Of a DNA stretch of 64,000 nucleotides, positions 56,907 through 64,000 are shown in pieces. The position numbers and the translations under genes are program-made. The notes below the pieces were generated by a model that ran no database searches, was not told the DNA's origin, and saw only the letters and a program-made list of their open reading frames with translations. Each line of letters starts with the position of its first letter. Positions within the stretch are counted from its first letter, which is position 1. This DNA is from an uncultured Alphaproteobacteria bacterium. GTDB taxonomy: Bacteria > Pseudomonadota > Alphaproteobacteria > GCA-2731375. The stretch is taken from assembly GCA_951812805.1 (NCBI GenBank), contig CATOSZ010000001.1:496001-560000 (forward strand), given 5' to 3'.

Positions 56907-58466
56907 ATGACCAGCGCCGATGTCCTCGAAGAGAACGCCCGCCTGCGCGACGCCCTGGCCGAGGAACGGGCGGCACGGACGCGGGCCGAACTGGAAGTCG
57001 AACATCTGAAGCTGCAGATCGCCAAGCTGCGCCGCGAGCAGTATGGCCGTTCCTCCGAGCGTGGCGCCCACCTGCTGGAGCAGCTGGAACTGCAACTTGA
57101 GGAGCTGGAGACGGCGACGGCCGAGAGCGCGGGCCCGGGCGAGGCCGACGACGGCACGACGGTGCGCGGCTTCACCCGACGCAAGCCCAAGCGGGCGCCG
57201 CTGCCGGCCCACCTGCCGCGCGAGCGGGTCGTGCTGCCCGGCCCCGAGTTCTGCTCTTGCTGCGGTGGCGACAAGCTGGTGAAGCTCGGGGAAGACGTCA
57301 CCGAGAGCCTGGAGCTGGTGCCCCGCCAGTGGAAGGTGGTGCAGACGGTGCGGGAGAAGTTCAGCTGCCGGGCCTGCGAGACGATCAGCCAGCCGCCGGC
57401 GCCGCACCACGCGATCCCGCGCGGGCGCGCCGGTCCCGGCCTGCTGGCGACGGTCCTCAACGACAAGTTCGCCATGCACCTGCCGCTCACCCGGCAGAGC
57501 CGGGCCTTCGCCGCCGAGGGTATCGAGCTCGACGTCTCGACCTTGGCGGATTGGGTCGGCGCCTGCTGCGCCACGCTTCGGCCGTTGCACGAGCGCATCC
57601 GGGCCCATGTGCTGGCCGCCGAACGGCTGCATGGCGACGAGACGCCGGTGCCGGTGCTGGCCAGGAAGAAGACGGTCAAGGGCAGGATCTGGACCTACGT
57701 CCGCGACGACCGTCCCTTCGCCGGCAGCGACCCGCCGGCGGCGCTCTACTTCTACTCCCGGGATCGGGCCGGCCGGCATCCCCGGGGTCATCTGGAGGTC
57801 TGGTCCGGCATCCTCCAGGCCGATGCCTACAGCGGCTTCAACGCCCTCTATGCGAAGGGACGCCAACCGGCGCCGCTTATCGAGGCCTCGTGCTGGGCTC
57901 ACAGCCGGCGCAAGTTCTTCGAGCTGGCCGATCTCGGCAAGGCGATCCGGGCGCCGATGGCCCGCGACGCGGTGCGCCGCATCGACGAGATCTTCGCCAT
58001 CGAGGCCGAGATCAACGGCGACACGGCGGAGCGCCGTCGCGGGATCCGCCGGGCCCGCGTCCGCCCACTGGTCGACGACCTCGGGAAATGGATGCGGACG
58101 GAACGCGCCAAACTGTCCTCGGGCAGCGCCGTCGCCAAGGCCATGGATTACATGCTCAAGCGCTGGCCGAGCTTCACGGCGTTCCTGGCCGACGGTCGCA
58201 TCTGCCTCACCAACAATGCCGCCGAGCGCGCGCTCCGGGGCATCGCCGTCGGCCGGCGCAACTGGACCTTCGCCGGTTCCGACCGGGGCGCCGAGCGCGC
58301 CGCCGCCGTCTACACCCTGATCGAAACCGCCCGCCTCAACGACGTCGACCCTCGCGCCTGGTTCGAAGACGTGCTGCGCCGCATCAACGACCATCCGGCA
58401 AAGGCGATCGACCAACTCCTGCCCTGGAACTGGAAAGCCGCGACACCCAACAACATCGCCGCCTGA
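56907..58466 (+). CDS. tnpC: IS66 transposase TnpC
   Basis: 519 residues. N-terminal coiled coil (LEENARLRDALAEERAARTR), a zinc-finger-like segment (CSCCGGDKL...CRACE), and the DDE core with LHGDETPVPVL, LQADAYSGFN and the Glu in LTNNAAERALR. C-terminal IS66 tail. Intact. Confidence 0.95.
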   Translation: MTSADVLEENARLRDALAEERAARTRAELEVEHLKLQIAKLRREQYGRSSERGAHLLEQLELQLEELETATAESAGPGEADDGTTVRGFTRRKPKRAPLPAHLPRERVVLPGPEFCSCCGGDKLVKLGEDVTESLELVPRQWKVVQTVREKFSCRACETISQPPAPHHAIPRGRAGPGLLATVLNDKFAMHLPLTRQSRAFAAEGIELDVSTLADWVGACCATLRPLHERIRAHVLAAERLHGDETPVPVLARKKTVKGRIWTYVRDDRPFAGSDPPAALYFYSRDRAGRHPRGHLEVWSGILQADAYSGFNALYAKGRQPAPLIEASCWAHSRRKFFELADLGKAIRAPMARDAVRRIDEIFAIEAEINGDTAERRRGIRRARVRPLVDDLGKWMRTERAKLSSGSAVAKAMDYMLKRWPSFTAFLADGRICLTNNAAERALRGIAVGRRNWTFAGSDRGAERAAAVYTLIETARLNDVDPRAWFEDVLRRINDHPAKAIDQLLPWNWKAATPNNIAA

Positions 58467-59135
58467 TCCGTTCCCCGCAGCCGCGCTCCGTCAATCCGAG
58501 CCGACCGTGGTCTTGGCCGGATGCGTACGCTTCGCTGGCGGCTTCCGCCGGTCGGAACTGGTTGCCATCAACCACGAGGACCTGGAATGGGGCCGGCAAG
58601 GAGTGATCGTCCATCTCCGGCGCAGCAAGACCGACCAGGAGGGGCGGGGGAGGAAGGTCGGGATCCCTCATGGTCGGGGTGCTCACTGCCCCGTCGAGGC
58701 CCTACGTGACTGGCTCGATTCCATAGGAATCGAGGACGGCCCCATGTTCCGCCCCGTCGACCGGCATGGAAATGTCGGCGACGCTCGCCTCTCCGCCGAA
58801 GCCGTCGCCACCGTGATTAAGGCTCGGATCGCTGCAATCGGACTGGATCCAGACCGGTACTCGGGCCACTCGCTCCGCGCAGGCCTCGCGACCAGCGCGG
58901 CCACCGCCGGAGTTCCCTCGTGGAAGATCCGAGCGCAGACGGGCCATGCCTCCGACGCAATGCTCGACCGCTACATCCGCGACGACGAGCTGTTCGTCGA
59001 CAACGCCGCGTCCCACCTTCTCTGACAACGAGCAGCCAATGCGACGCCATGTCTGCTTTCACCCAAATCATGTCCGGTGTAGCCTCAGGACTTGCCGTTA
59101 CATCAGAAAGCTCTGAACAGGCATTGATGACCTAG

Positions 59136-60679
59136 CAGCCTGTCGGACTTGAGCCGAGTTTCGAGATGAGATTCACTGTCACGGTCTGATTCTCTCCTGC
59201 GCGGTGATTTTGTGATGAGCAACTTTCGACAGGTTGACCGGGAGACCAGCTATCTTCTGCCGCCTTCGGTGGACGAATGGCTGCCTGATCGTCATCTGGC
59301 GCGCTTCGTGGTCGATGTGCTGGAGCAGCTGGATCTCTCTGCGTTCGTGAAGGCCTATCGTGGTTCGGGCTCGGCGGCGCATCACCCGAGCGTCCTGCTG
59401 GGCCTGCTGATCTACGGCTACGCGACGGGGGTGCATTCCAGCCGGAAGCTGGAGCGGGCGAGCTATGATTCGGTGGCCTTCCGCTTCATCGCGGCAAACG
59501 ACCACCCCGACCACGACACGATCGCCACGTTCCGCCGTCGCTTCCTGCCGCTGATCGAGGGGCTGTTCGTGCAGGTTCTGCTGCTGGCGCGGCAGGCCGG
59601 CATGCTGCAACTGGGCACGGTGGCGCTGGACGGGACGAAGATCCATGCCGACGCGAGCCGGCACAGCGCCCTGTCGTGGCAGCGTGCGGGCGAGATCGAA
59701 GCCCGGCTGCGGGCCGAGGTGGCGGAGTTGATGGCGTTGGCGGAAGCGGCGGACCGGTCCGAGGTTCCCGACGGCATGAGCGTGCCGGAGGAGCTGGCAC
59801 GGCGCGAGGACCGGCTGGCGGCGATCGCCGCGGCGAAGGCGGAGATCGAGGCGCGGGCGGCCGAGCGTCATGCGCGGGAGCAGGCGGAGTACGAAGAGAA
59901 GCTGGCAGCCCGCGAGGCGAAGGAAACGCGGACCGGCCGCAAGCCGGGCGGGCGGCCACCGAAGCCGCCGGAGCCGGGGCCACGGGCGAAGGACCAGGTC
60001 AACCTGACGGACCCGGACTCGCGCATCATGCCGGTGGCCGGCGGCGGCTTCGAGCAGTGCTACAACGCCCAGGCTGCGGTGGCCGCCGGCAGCCTGCTGG
60101 TGGTCAGCGCCGACGTGGTGCAGGCGGCGAACGACAAGCAGCAGATCGAACCGACGCTCGAAGCACTCGCCGGCCTGCCGGACGGGCTTGGCGAGGTCGA
60201 GACCCTGTTGGCGGACAGCGGCTACTTCAGCCAGGCCAACGTCGAGGCCTGCGGGGAAGCGGAGATCGCGCCGCTGATCGCGCTCGGCCGGGAGCACCAC
60301 CATCTTTCCTGGCGGGACCGCTTCGCCGAGGCGCCGCCAGCGCCCGAGGATCCGACGCCGCTCGAGGCGATGTGCCATCGCCTGGCCACACCCGAGGGCC
60401 GGGCGCTCTACGCGCTTCGCAAGCAGACGCCGGAGCCGGTGTTCGGCATCATCAAATCGGTGATGGGCTTGCGTCAGTTCAGCCTGCGCGGCCTCGACAA
60501 GGCGAAGGGGGAATGGACCTTGGCCACGCTCTCCTGGAACATCAAGCGGATGTTCGTCCTCAGCCACGCCTGAACGGGCGGGCCAACCCGCGTTCGCAAC
60601 TTCATGGGGGTAAATCCATGACATCGACGCCCGCCAAGCCAATCTTACCAATCCTTGCATGCCCGAGTCCGACAGGCTG
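59136..60679 (+). mobile_element. IS1182-family insertion sequence
   Basis: 1,544 bp with inverted ends CAGCCTGTCGGACT (59136; complement ending at 60679), flanked by CTAG at 59132-59135 and 60680-60683. It interrupts the last codons of the XRE regulator gene. Confidence 0.92.
59215..60573 (+). CDS. IS1182-family transposase
   Basis: 452 residues from ATG 59215. N-terminal DUF772 region (HPSVLLGLLIYGYATGVHSS), then TVALDGTKIHADAS (first Asp), a charged coiled insertion, LLADSGYFSQANVEAC (second Asp) and PEPVFGIIKSVMGLRQF (Glu is in EPVFG). Intact. Confidence 0.94.
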   Translation: MSNFRQVDRETSYLLPPSVDEWLPDRHLARFVVDVLEQLDLSAFVKAYRGSGSAAHHPSVLLGLLIYGYATGVHSSRKLERASYDSVAFRFIAANDHPDHDTIATFRRRFLPLIEGLFVQVLLLARQAGMLQLGTVALDGTKIHADASRHSALSWQRAGEIEARLRAEVAELMALAEAADRSEVPDGMSVPEELARREDRLAAIAAAKAEIEARAAERHAREQAEYEEKLAAREAKETRTGRKPGGRPPKPPEPGPRAKDQVNLTDPDSRIMPVAGGGFEQCYNAQAAVAAGSLLVVSADVVQAANDKQQIEPTLEALAGLPDGLGEVETLLADSGYFSQANVEACGEAEIAPLIALGREHHHLSWRDRFAEAPPAPEDPTPLEAMCHRLATPEGRALYALRKQTPEPVFGIIKSVMGLRQFSLRGLDKAKGEWTLATLSWNIKRMFVLSHA

Positions 60680-60998
60680 CTAGCCGGATCGCCGTCTGGA
60701 GCTGATCGTCAGTCAGACCCTCCGCGAGGCGGCGCAGTTCCAACTCGTCTTCGAACCGGCCCCGAGAGACGTCTCTAGGACTGTCGGCGTCCTCGAAAAA
60801 ATACGTCGGCTCGACCTGAAGGCACTCACCGACGCGAAGGAGCGTCTCCAAGCTCGTCATGAAGGTGCCGCGCTCGAGGTTTGAGATTGTCTCGACCGAC
60901 TTGTCGAGTTCCGCCGCGAGCTGCTCCTGGGTAAACCCTCGCTTGAGCCTCGCGGATTTTACTCGCAACCCGATTTGCTGCTTCAAGTCCATCGCCAT
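60645..60998 (-). CDS. XRE-family regulator with its C-terminus replaced by IS1182 end
   Basis: 117 residues. HTH_3 domain: GLRVKSARLKRGFTQEQLAAELDKSVETISNLERG, then VGECLQVEPTYFFED. The last ten residues (ACRTRACKDW) are encoded by the IS1182 end. Joining across the 4-bp target duplication would restore LQTAIRLGHQCLFRAF and a stop. The regulator is probably still functional. It diverges from the secreted-protein gene at 61146 and may control the element. Confidence 0.82.
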   Translation of the reverse strand: MAMDLKQQIGLRVKSARLKRGFTQEQLAAELDKSVETISNLERGTFMTSLETLLRVGECLQVEPTYFFEDADSPRDVSRGRFEDELELRRLAEGLTDDQLQTAIRLAACRTRACKDW

Positions 60999-61145
60999 AC
61001 CCCAATGATTGCTTCGGGGCGTGGAGCCGTTCCATGATGTGATATTTCATTTGATCTAAGTTACACGGAGAATTACTTCTATTACATCGATCTCTCACGA
61101 ACTGGGAGCGATCGACAAATTGTCTTCACCAAGGAGCTCACTTCC

Positions 61146-61463
61146 ATGAAACATGCCGAAAAATCCGCCTTTGGTCTGGCTCTGATCGCACTGCTGACGA
61201 TTTCCGCTGGAGCATCGCTCGCTCAGAGCCTGTCCAAGACCCCAATCGAACCCGGCGCCGAGAAAATGATCGATCGGGATGTCGAACCCGGCGAAGTGCA
61301 AGCGCTTGCGCGTCTGGTCCGTCTCCATGGATACCGCTGCGACTCGATCTCAGGCGCGGTGGAGGCGGTCTTTTCTCGCGGGTACACCGTCTACTGCAAC
61401 CGCCACAGCTACACCTATGAGATCACGGGCAAGGGCGGCCGATGGACTGTGACAGTCGACTGA
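61146..61463 (+). CDS. Small secreted protein, function unknown
   Basis: 105 residues with a clear signal peptide (FGLALIALLTISAGASLAQS). The mature part has two Cys (YRCDSISG, TVYCNRHS) that could form a disulfide, ending GKGGRWTVTVD. It is the last gene before attR and a cargo candidate of the element. I do not recognise the family. Confidence 0.65.
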   Translation: MKHAEKSAFGLALIALLTISAGASLAQSLSKTPIEPGAEKMIDRDVEPGEVQALARLVRLHGYRCDSISGAVEAVFSRGYTVYCNRHSYTYEITGKGGRWTVTVD

Positions 61464-61612
61464 GGTTCCCGACAACTATGCTCAAGGCTTCAAGCCGGAG
61501 TTAGAATTCTGCAGGATAGCATGCCGCTGACGGCTGCGAACTTCCACTCTACGTGGACTTTCACGTCAAGACGTCGAACCCAAGAATGTCCGTCAGATAC
61601 TTCCGGCGACTT

Positions 61613-61631
61613 GCCTACTATACGCCTACTA
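61613..61631 (+). promoter_or_regulatory. Candidate integrase arm sites, right end
   Basis: GCCTACTA at 61613-61620 and 61624-61631, same spacing and orientation as the pair at 47632-47650. The surrounding ~40 bases are also alike. It lies 46 bases inside attR, in the otherwise gene-free 61464-61677. Confidence 0.5.
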
Positions 61632-61677
61632 GAAAACCAAAAGGCTCAGCTGTTTCCATCTAAGTCATTGACTTTAT

Positions 61678-61725
61678 TGGTACGCCCGACAGGATTCGAA
61701 CCTGTGACCCACTGATTAAAAGTCA
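61678..61725. other. attR: 48-bp repeat within intact tRNA-Lys
   Basis: Identical to 47466-47513. Here it forms the 3' portion, anticodon arm included, of the complete tRNA-Lys gene, so insertion kept the tRNA functional. Confidence 0.93.
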
Positions 61726-61753
61726 GTTGCTCTACCACCTGAGCTACGGGCGC
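61678..61753 (-). tRNA. tRNA-Lys (UUU anticodon)
   Basis: 76 bases with encoded CCA. The acceptor GCGCCCG pairs with CGGGCGT. The anticodon arm CTGAC-TTTTAAT-CAG shows TTT. The T-arm is ACAGG-TTCGAAT-CCTGT. Integration site of the mobile element; the 3' 48 bases are the crossover repeat. Confidence 0.97.
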
Positions 61754-61796
61754 GACGGCGCGGACCATAGGCGGGGGCGGCGGAAGGGTCAACCGT

Positions 61797-64000
61797 TCAA
61801 ACGCGGGGCTCCGCGGGGACTTCGAAGCCATCGATCTTCTCGCCCCGGGCGTGCCGTTCCCACATCATTTCGTAGCCGCGTTCCAGGTAGCGGGTCAGGC
61901 GGGCGATGTCGAAAAGCGGCGCGCTCCGGCGGTTGGCGAGGAGGCGGCCGCGCAGGTCCGCCAGGGCAGCGGGGTCGCGGGCGAGCGTTAGCGCCAGGCG
62001 TTCGAAGGCGTCCAGGTCCGTCACGACAAGCTCCGGCAGGCCGATGGCGTGCAGCAGGCTGGCGCCGTTGCGCGATTGCGGTGTTTCGCCGGCGATGCTC
62101 AATACCGGCAGGCCGACTTGCAGGGCGTCGACCGTGGTGACGCCGCCGCCGTGATAGAGATTGTCGAGGGCGAGATCGGCGAGCCGCAGGCGGGCCAGGT
62201 GTTCGCCATGCGGCCAGTTGGGGGCGATGATTAGGCGACCCGGATCAATGCCGCGGGCTGCCGCCTCGCGCCGCAGGTTCTCGACGCTGCGCACCGTGCC
62301 GCCCTTCAGCCAGTAGACGCTGCCCGGCAGGCGTTTCAACAGCCGCATGACCCGCGCGAACATGCGTGGCTCGTGCTTGTAGTGCTTGTTGAAGTTGGCG
62401 AAGACGATGGCGTCCTCGGGCAGGCCGAGTTCGGCGCGGGAATAGCGCCGCTCCGAGATATCGGCCGGCCGGGCCGCCATGAAACTGTCGGGCAGCTGGA
62501 CCAGCGCCTCGGTGAAATGCGCCTCGGCACCGGGGGAGAGCTGGCGGGGGTCGGTGATCAGATAGTCGATGTAAGGCGCGCCGACGGTCGCGGAATAGCC
62601 GAGATAATGCGCCGAAATCGGTGCCGGCCGGTAGGCGAAGAGTTCCAGCCGCGTGCCGCGGGTATGTCCGGCGAGGTCGACCAGGATGTCGATCTCGCGA
62701 TCTTCGATCAGTTTCGCGGCCGCATCGTGCGGCAGGGCGGCGATGTCGTCGAAGCTGTCGAAGGCCTGGCGGAAATACGCCGTCATCGCGTCCGGCCGCC
62801 CGCCGGGAAGCGCGAAGCCATGCAGGGAAAAGCGTGTCGTATCATGATGCTCGACGATGCCCTGGAAGGCGACGGCGACGGAATGACCGCGGAAATCCGG
62901 CGAGACATAGCCGATCCTGAGCTTGTCGCCACGGCTGCGCCGGGCCGGGCGGGAACGAGGGTGGGGGCGGGGGGCGATGCCGGCGACGTCGGCCAGGCGG
63001 GTCGAGATCCGCTCCGCCACCCGGCGGCGCAGGTCGAGGGGGATGTCGACCGGCAGGCTTTGCAGCGCGAAGGGCGTGAAGGAGACCTTGCCGCCTTTGG
63101 CGAGTTGGGTTTCGGTGATCCGCTGTACGGTGGCGAGCAGGGCGTCCAGGTTTTCCCAGTCGCACTGTTGCATCTGCGCGTGCAGCAGATAGGGATAGAT
63201 ATCGCGACAACCGGGATCGAGCATCAGGCCCTGGCGCAGCACGGTAATCGACTCGTCCCATCGCTCCAGCGTTTGCAACAGGCCGCCGAGGTTGAAGTAC
63301 ACCTCGGCCCGCCCCGGATGCTCTTCCAGGTACCGGGCATAGGCCCGGGCGGCCTCGCCCGGGCGGCCGAGCTGCTGAAGGGATATGGCCTTGTTGTTGA
63401 GGGCGTCGCCGAAGCCCGCATCGACCGCCAGCGCGGCGTCGAAATGTCCGAGTGCCGCCGCATGGTCGTTGCGTTCCTGTGCGACGACGCCGAGACCGTT
63501 CAGCACTTCGACCCGCGCCGGCCCTTCGCGCAGGATCTCGGCGAAGGCCGTCTCCGCCTGATCGAGCCGGCCGAGCGCGCGGAGCGCGTGGGCTCGGTTG
63601 TAGCGTGCGACATAAAGATCGGGGCGGACCTCCAGGGCTGCCGAGAAGCTGTTCACGGCGGCCTCCCGCTGGTCGAGGGCGGCCAGGCAGTTGCCGCGGG
63701 TGACCAGGGCCTCGACCATGCCGGGGCAGGCCGCCAGCAGGATGTCGAGATGGGCGAGCGCCGCGTCGTGCCGGCCGAGGTCGTGCAGCGCGCCGGCGAG
63801 GGCATGGCGGGGCTCCGCCCGGGCGGGATCGAGGGCATGGGCGCGTTCGAAGCGGGGCAGCGCGTCGCCCGCCCGGCCCACCAGCGTCAAGGCGCGGCCG
63901 GCGAGGTAGTGATCGACGATCTCCTCGCCGCCGAGGGCATCGCTCTCTTCGGTAAGGGCGAGCGCCGCTTCCCCGTCGCCGCGTTCCAGCAGATGTTGGG
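61797..64000 (-). CDS. TPR/O-GlcNAc-transferase-like protein (GT41), N-terminus off the window
   Basis: At least 734 codons; the frame enters from the right edge without a start. The N-terminal part is a run of tetratricopeptide repeats (AAVNSFSAALEVRPDLYVARYN, AALGHFDAALAVDAGFGDALNN and so on). The C-terminal half is a GT41-type (OGT/SPINDLY) domain: RIGYVSPDFRGHSVAVAFQG, DILVDLAGHTRGTRLELFAY, NFNKHYKHEPRMFARVMRLL and DNLYHGGGVTTVDALQVGLP. Bacterial members probably glycosylate proteins such as flagellins or adhesins; donor and target are unknown. Confidence 0.88.
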   Translation of the reverse strand, partial: QHLLERGDGEAALALTEESDALGGEEIVDHYLAGRALTLVGRAGDALPRFERAHALDPARAEPRHALAGALHDLGRHDAALAHLDILLAACPGMVEALVTRGNCLAALDQREAAVNSFSAALEVRPDLYVARYNRAHALRALGRLDQAETAFAEILREGPARVEVLNGLGVVAQERNDHAAALGHFDAALAVDAGFGDALNNKAISLQQLGRPGEAARAYARYLEEHPGRAEVYFNLGGLLQTLERWDESITVLRQGLMLDPGCRDIYPYLLHAQMQQCDWENLDALLATVQRITETQLAKGGKVSFTPFALQSLPVDIPLDLRRRVAERISTRLADVAGIAPRPHPRSRPARRSRGDKLRIGYVSPDFRGHSVAVAFQGIVEHHDTTRFSLHGFALPGGRPDAMTAYFRQAFDSFDDIAALPHDAAAKLIEDREIDILVDLAGHTRGTRLELFAYRPAPISAHYLGYSATVGAPYIDYLITDPRQLSPGAEAHFTEALVQLPDSFMAARPADISERRYSRAELGLPEDAIVFANFNKHYKHEPRMFARVMRLLKRLPGSVYWLKGGTVRSVENLRREAAARGIDPGRLIIAPNWPHGEHLARLRLADLALDNLYHGGGVTTVDALQVGLPVLSIAGETPQSRNGASLLHAIGLPELVVTDLDAFERLALTLARDPAALADLRGRLLANRRSAPLFDIARLTRYLERGYEMMWERHARGEKIDGFEVPAEPRV

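Larger units (their letters stand above)
55989..58528 (+). mobile_element. IS66-family insertion sequence
   Basis: 2,540 bp with a perfect 12-bp terminal inverted repeat GTACGCATCCGG (55989-56000; complement at 58517-58528). It holds the three-gene tnpA-tnpB-tnpC set. The flanks GATCATGT and GCTTCGCT do not match, unlike the usual 8-bp duplication of IS66, indicating a deletion at one side. Confidence 0.92.
55529..59025 (+). pseudogene. Second tyrosine recombinase, split by IS66 with a local deletion
   Basis: The N-terminal part (55529-55988; ribosome site GAGGAG) has the SAM-like core-binding domain: SENTRRAYRFDLEHFAAWGG and VATLVRRLATISKAHSAKG. The C-terminal part (58529-59025) has Arg in FAGGFRRSELVAI, HxxR in GHSLRAGLAT, His in TGHASD and Tyr in DRYIRDDEL. 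IS66 lies between them with no target duplication. Compared with XerC-like relatives about 20 residues are missing at the join, so a small deletion accompanied the insertion. The gene is dead as it stands. Confidence 0.85.
47514..61725. mobile_element. Integrative element in tRNA-Lys (~14.2 kb, about 7.4 kb before IS invasion)
   Basis: Bounded by the 48-bp direct repeat, with the integrase next to attL. In order it carries: int, AlpA-like HTH, a helical unknown, a Rep_trans-type initiator, a RarA-C-like gene, a second recombinase, XRE and a secreted protein. Subtracting the MITE, IS21-like, IS66 and IS1182 insertions with their target duplications leaves ~7.4 kb. No mobilisation relaxase of MOB type, phage structural gene or toxin is seen. 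Best described as an integrating, replication-competent element (inference). Confidence 0.88.

Overview
The window is GC-rich (roughly two thirds G+C) chromosomal DNA. It most resembles an alphaproteobacterium, probably a Rhodospirillales-like lineage. The basis is the compact cell-envelope/replication block rlpA-dacA-holB-metG-tatD-MBL hydrolase, the pccB-pccA pair, a PAS_5 protein and the style of the many insertion sequences. This placement is inference; no rRNA gene is present.

Left arm (1-33.4 kb). Minus-strand pccA (running off the edge) and pccB are followed by a membrane-anchored beta-propeller protein, a CobW-type GTPase, a DUF2235 hydrolase, a GST and a dihydropyrimidinase-like enzyme. 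Convergent with the last is a 71-residue SelW/Rdx-type protein whose CxxU motif is written with an in-frame TGA, followed at the right distance by a bacterial SECIS-like hairpin. It is easily missed because the TGA splits the frame. A 1,437-bp IS sits in the divergent promoter region just upstream of it. Next come the envelope/replication block, two lytic-transglycosylase-type proteins (RlpA, MltB), a pentapeptide protein, tRNA-Ser, a 2OG-Fe(II) oxygenase, an aminotransferase, an alpha/beta hydrolase, a glycosyltransferase and a c-di-GMP group (PAS_5, CNB-EAL, PilZ). That group is split by two different ISs inserted at the same 11-bp site. A DMT transporter/LysR pair, a rhodanese, a thioesterase and two damaged genes close this arm.

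Middle (33.4-47.5 kb). An IS21-family element and IS debris abut the 5'-truncated remnant, still 3,117 codons long, of a giant acidic T1SS-143/VCBS-like repeat protein. tRNA-Leu and an amidase follow. Both tRNA-Ser and tRNA-Leu are followed by tandem ~78-bp repeats. Each repeat carries a covarying hairpin and a mimic of the tRNA T-arm and 3' end.

Right arm (47.5-64 kb). A 48-bp direct repeat of the 3' part of tRNA-Lys(UUU) bounds a ~14.2-kb integrative element. It carries a tyrosine integrase, an AlpA-type HTH protein, a helical unknown, a Rep_trans-type replication initiator, a second tyrosine recombinase, an XRE regulator and a secreted protein. Four later insertions (a 124-bp TA-type MITE, an IS21-like element, IS66 and IS1182) inflate and break it. 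Removing them gives an ancestral element of about 7.4 kb, apparently an integrating, replication-competent element. After the intact tRNA-Lys comes a large TPR/O-GlcNAc-transferase-like protein that runs off the right edge.
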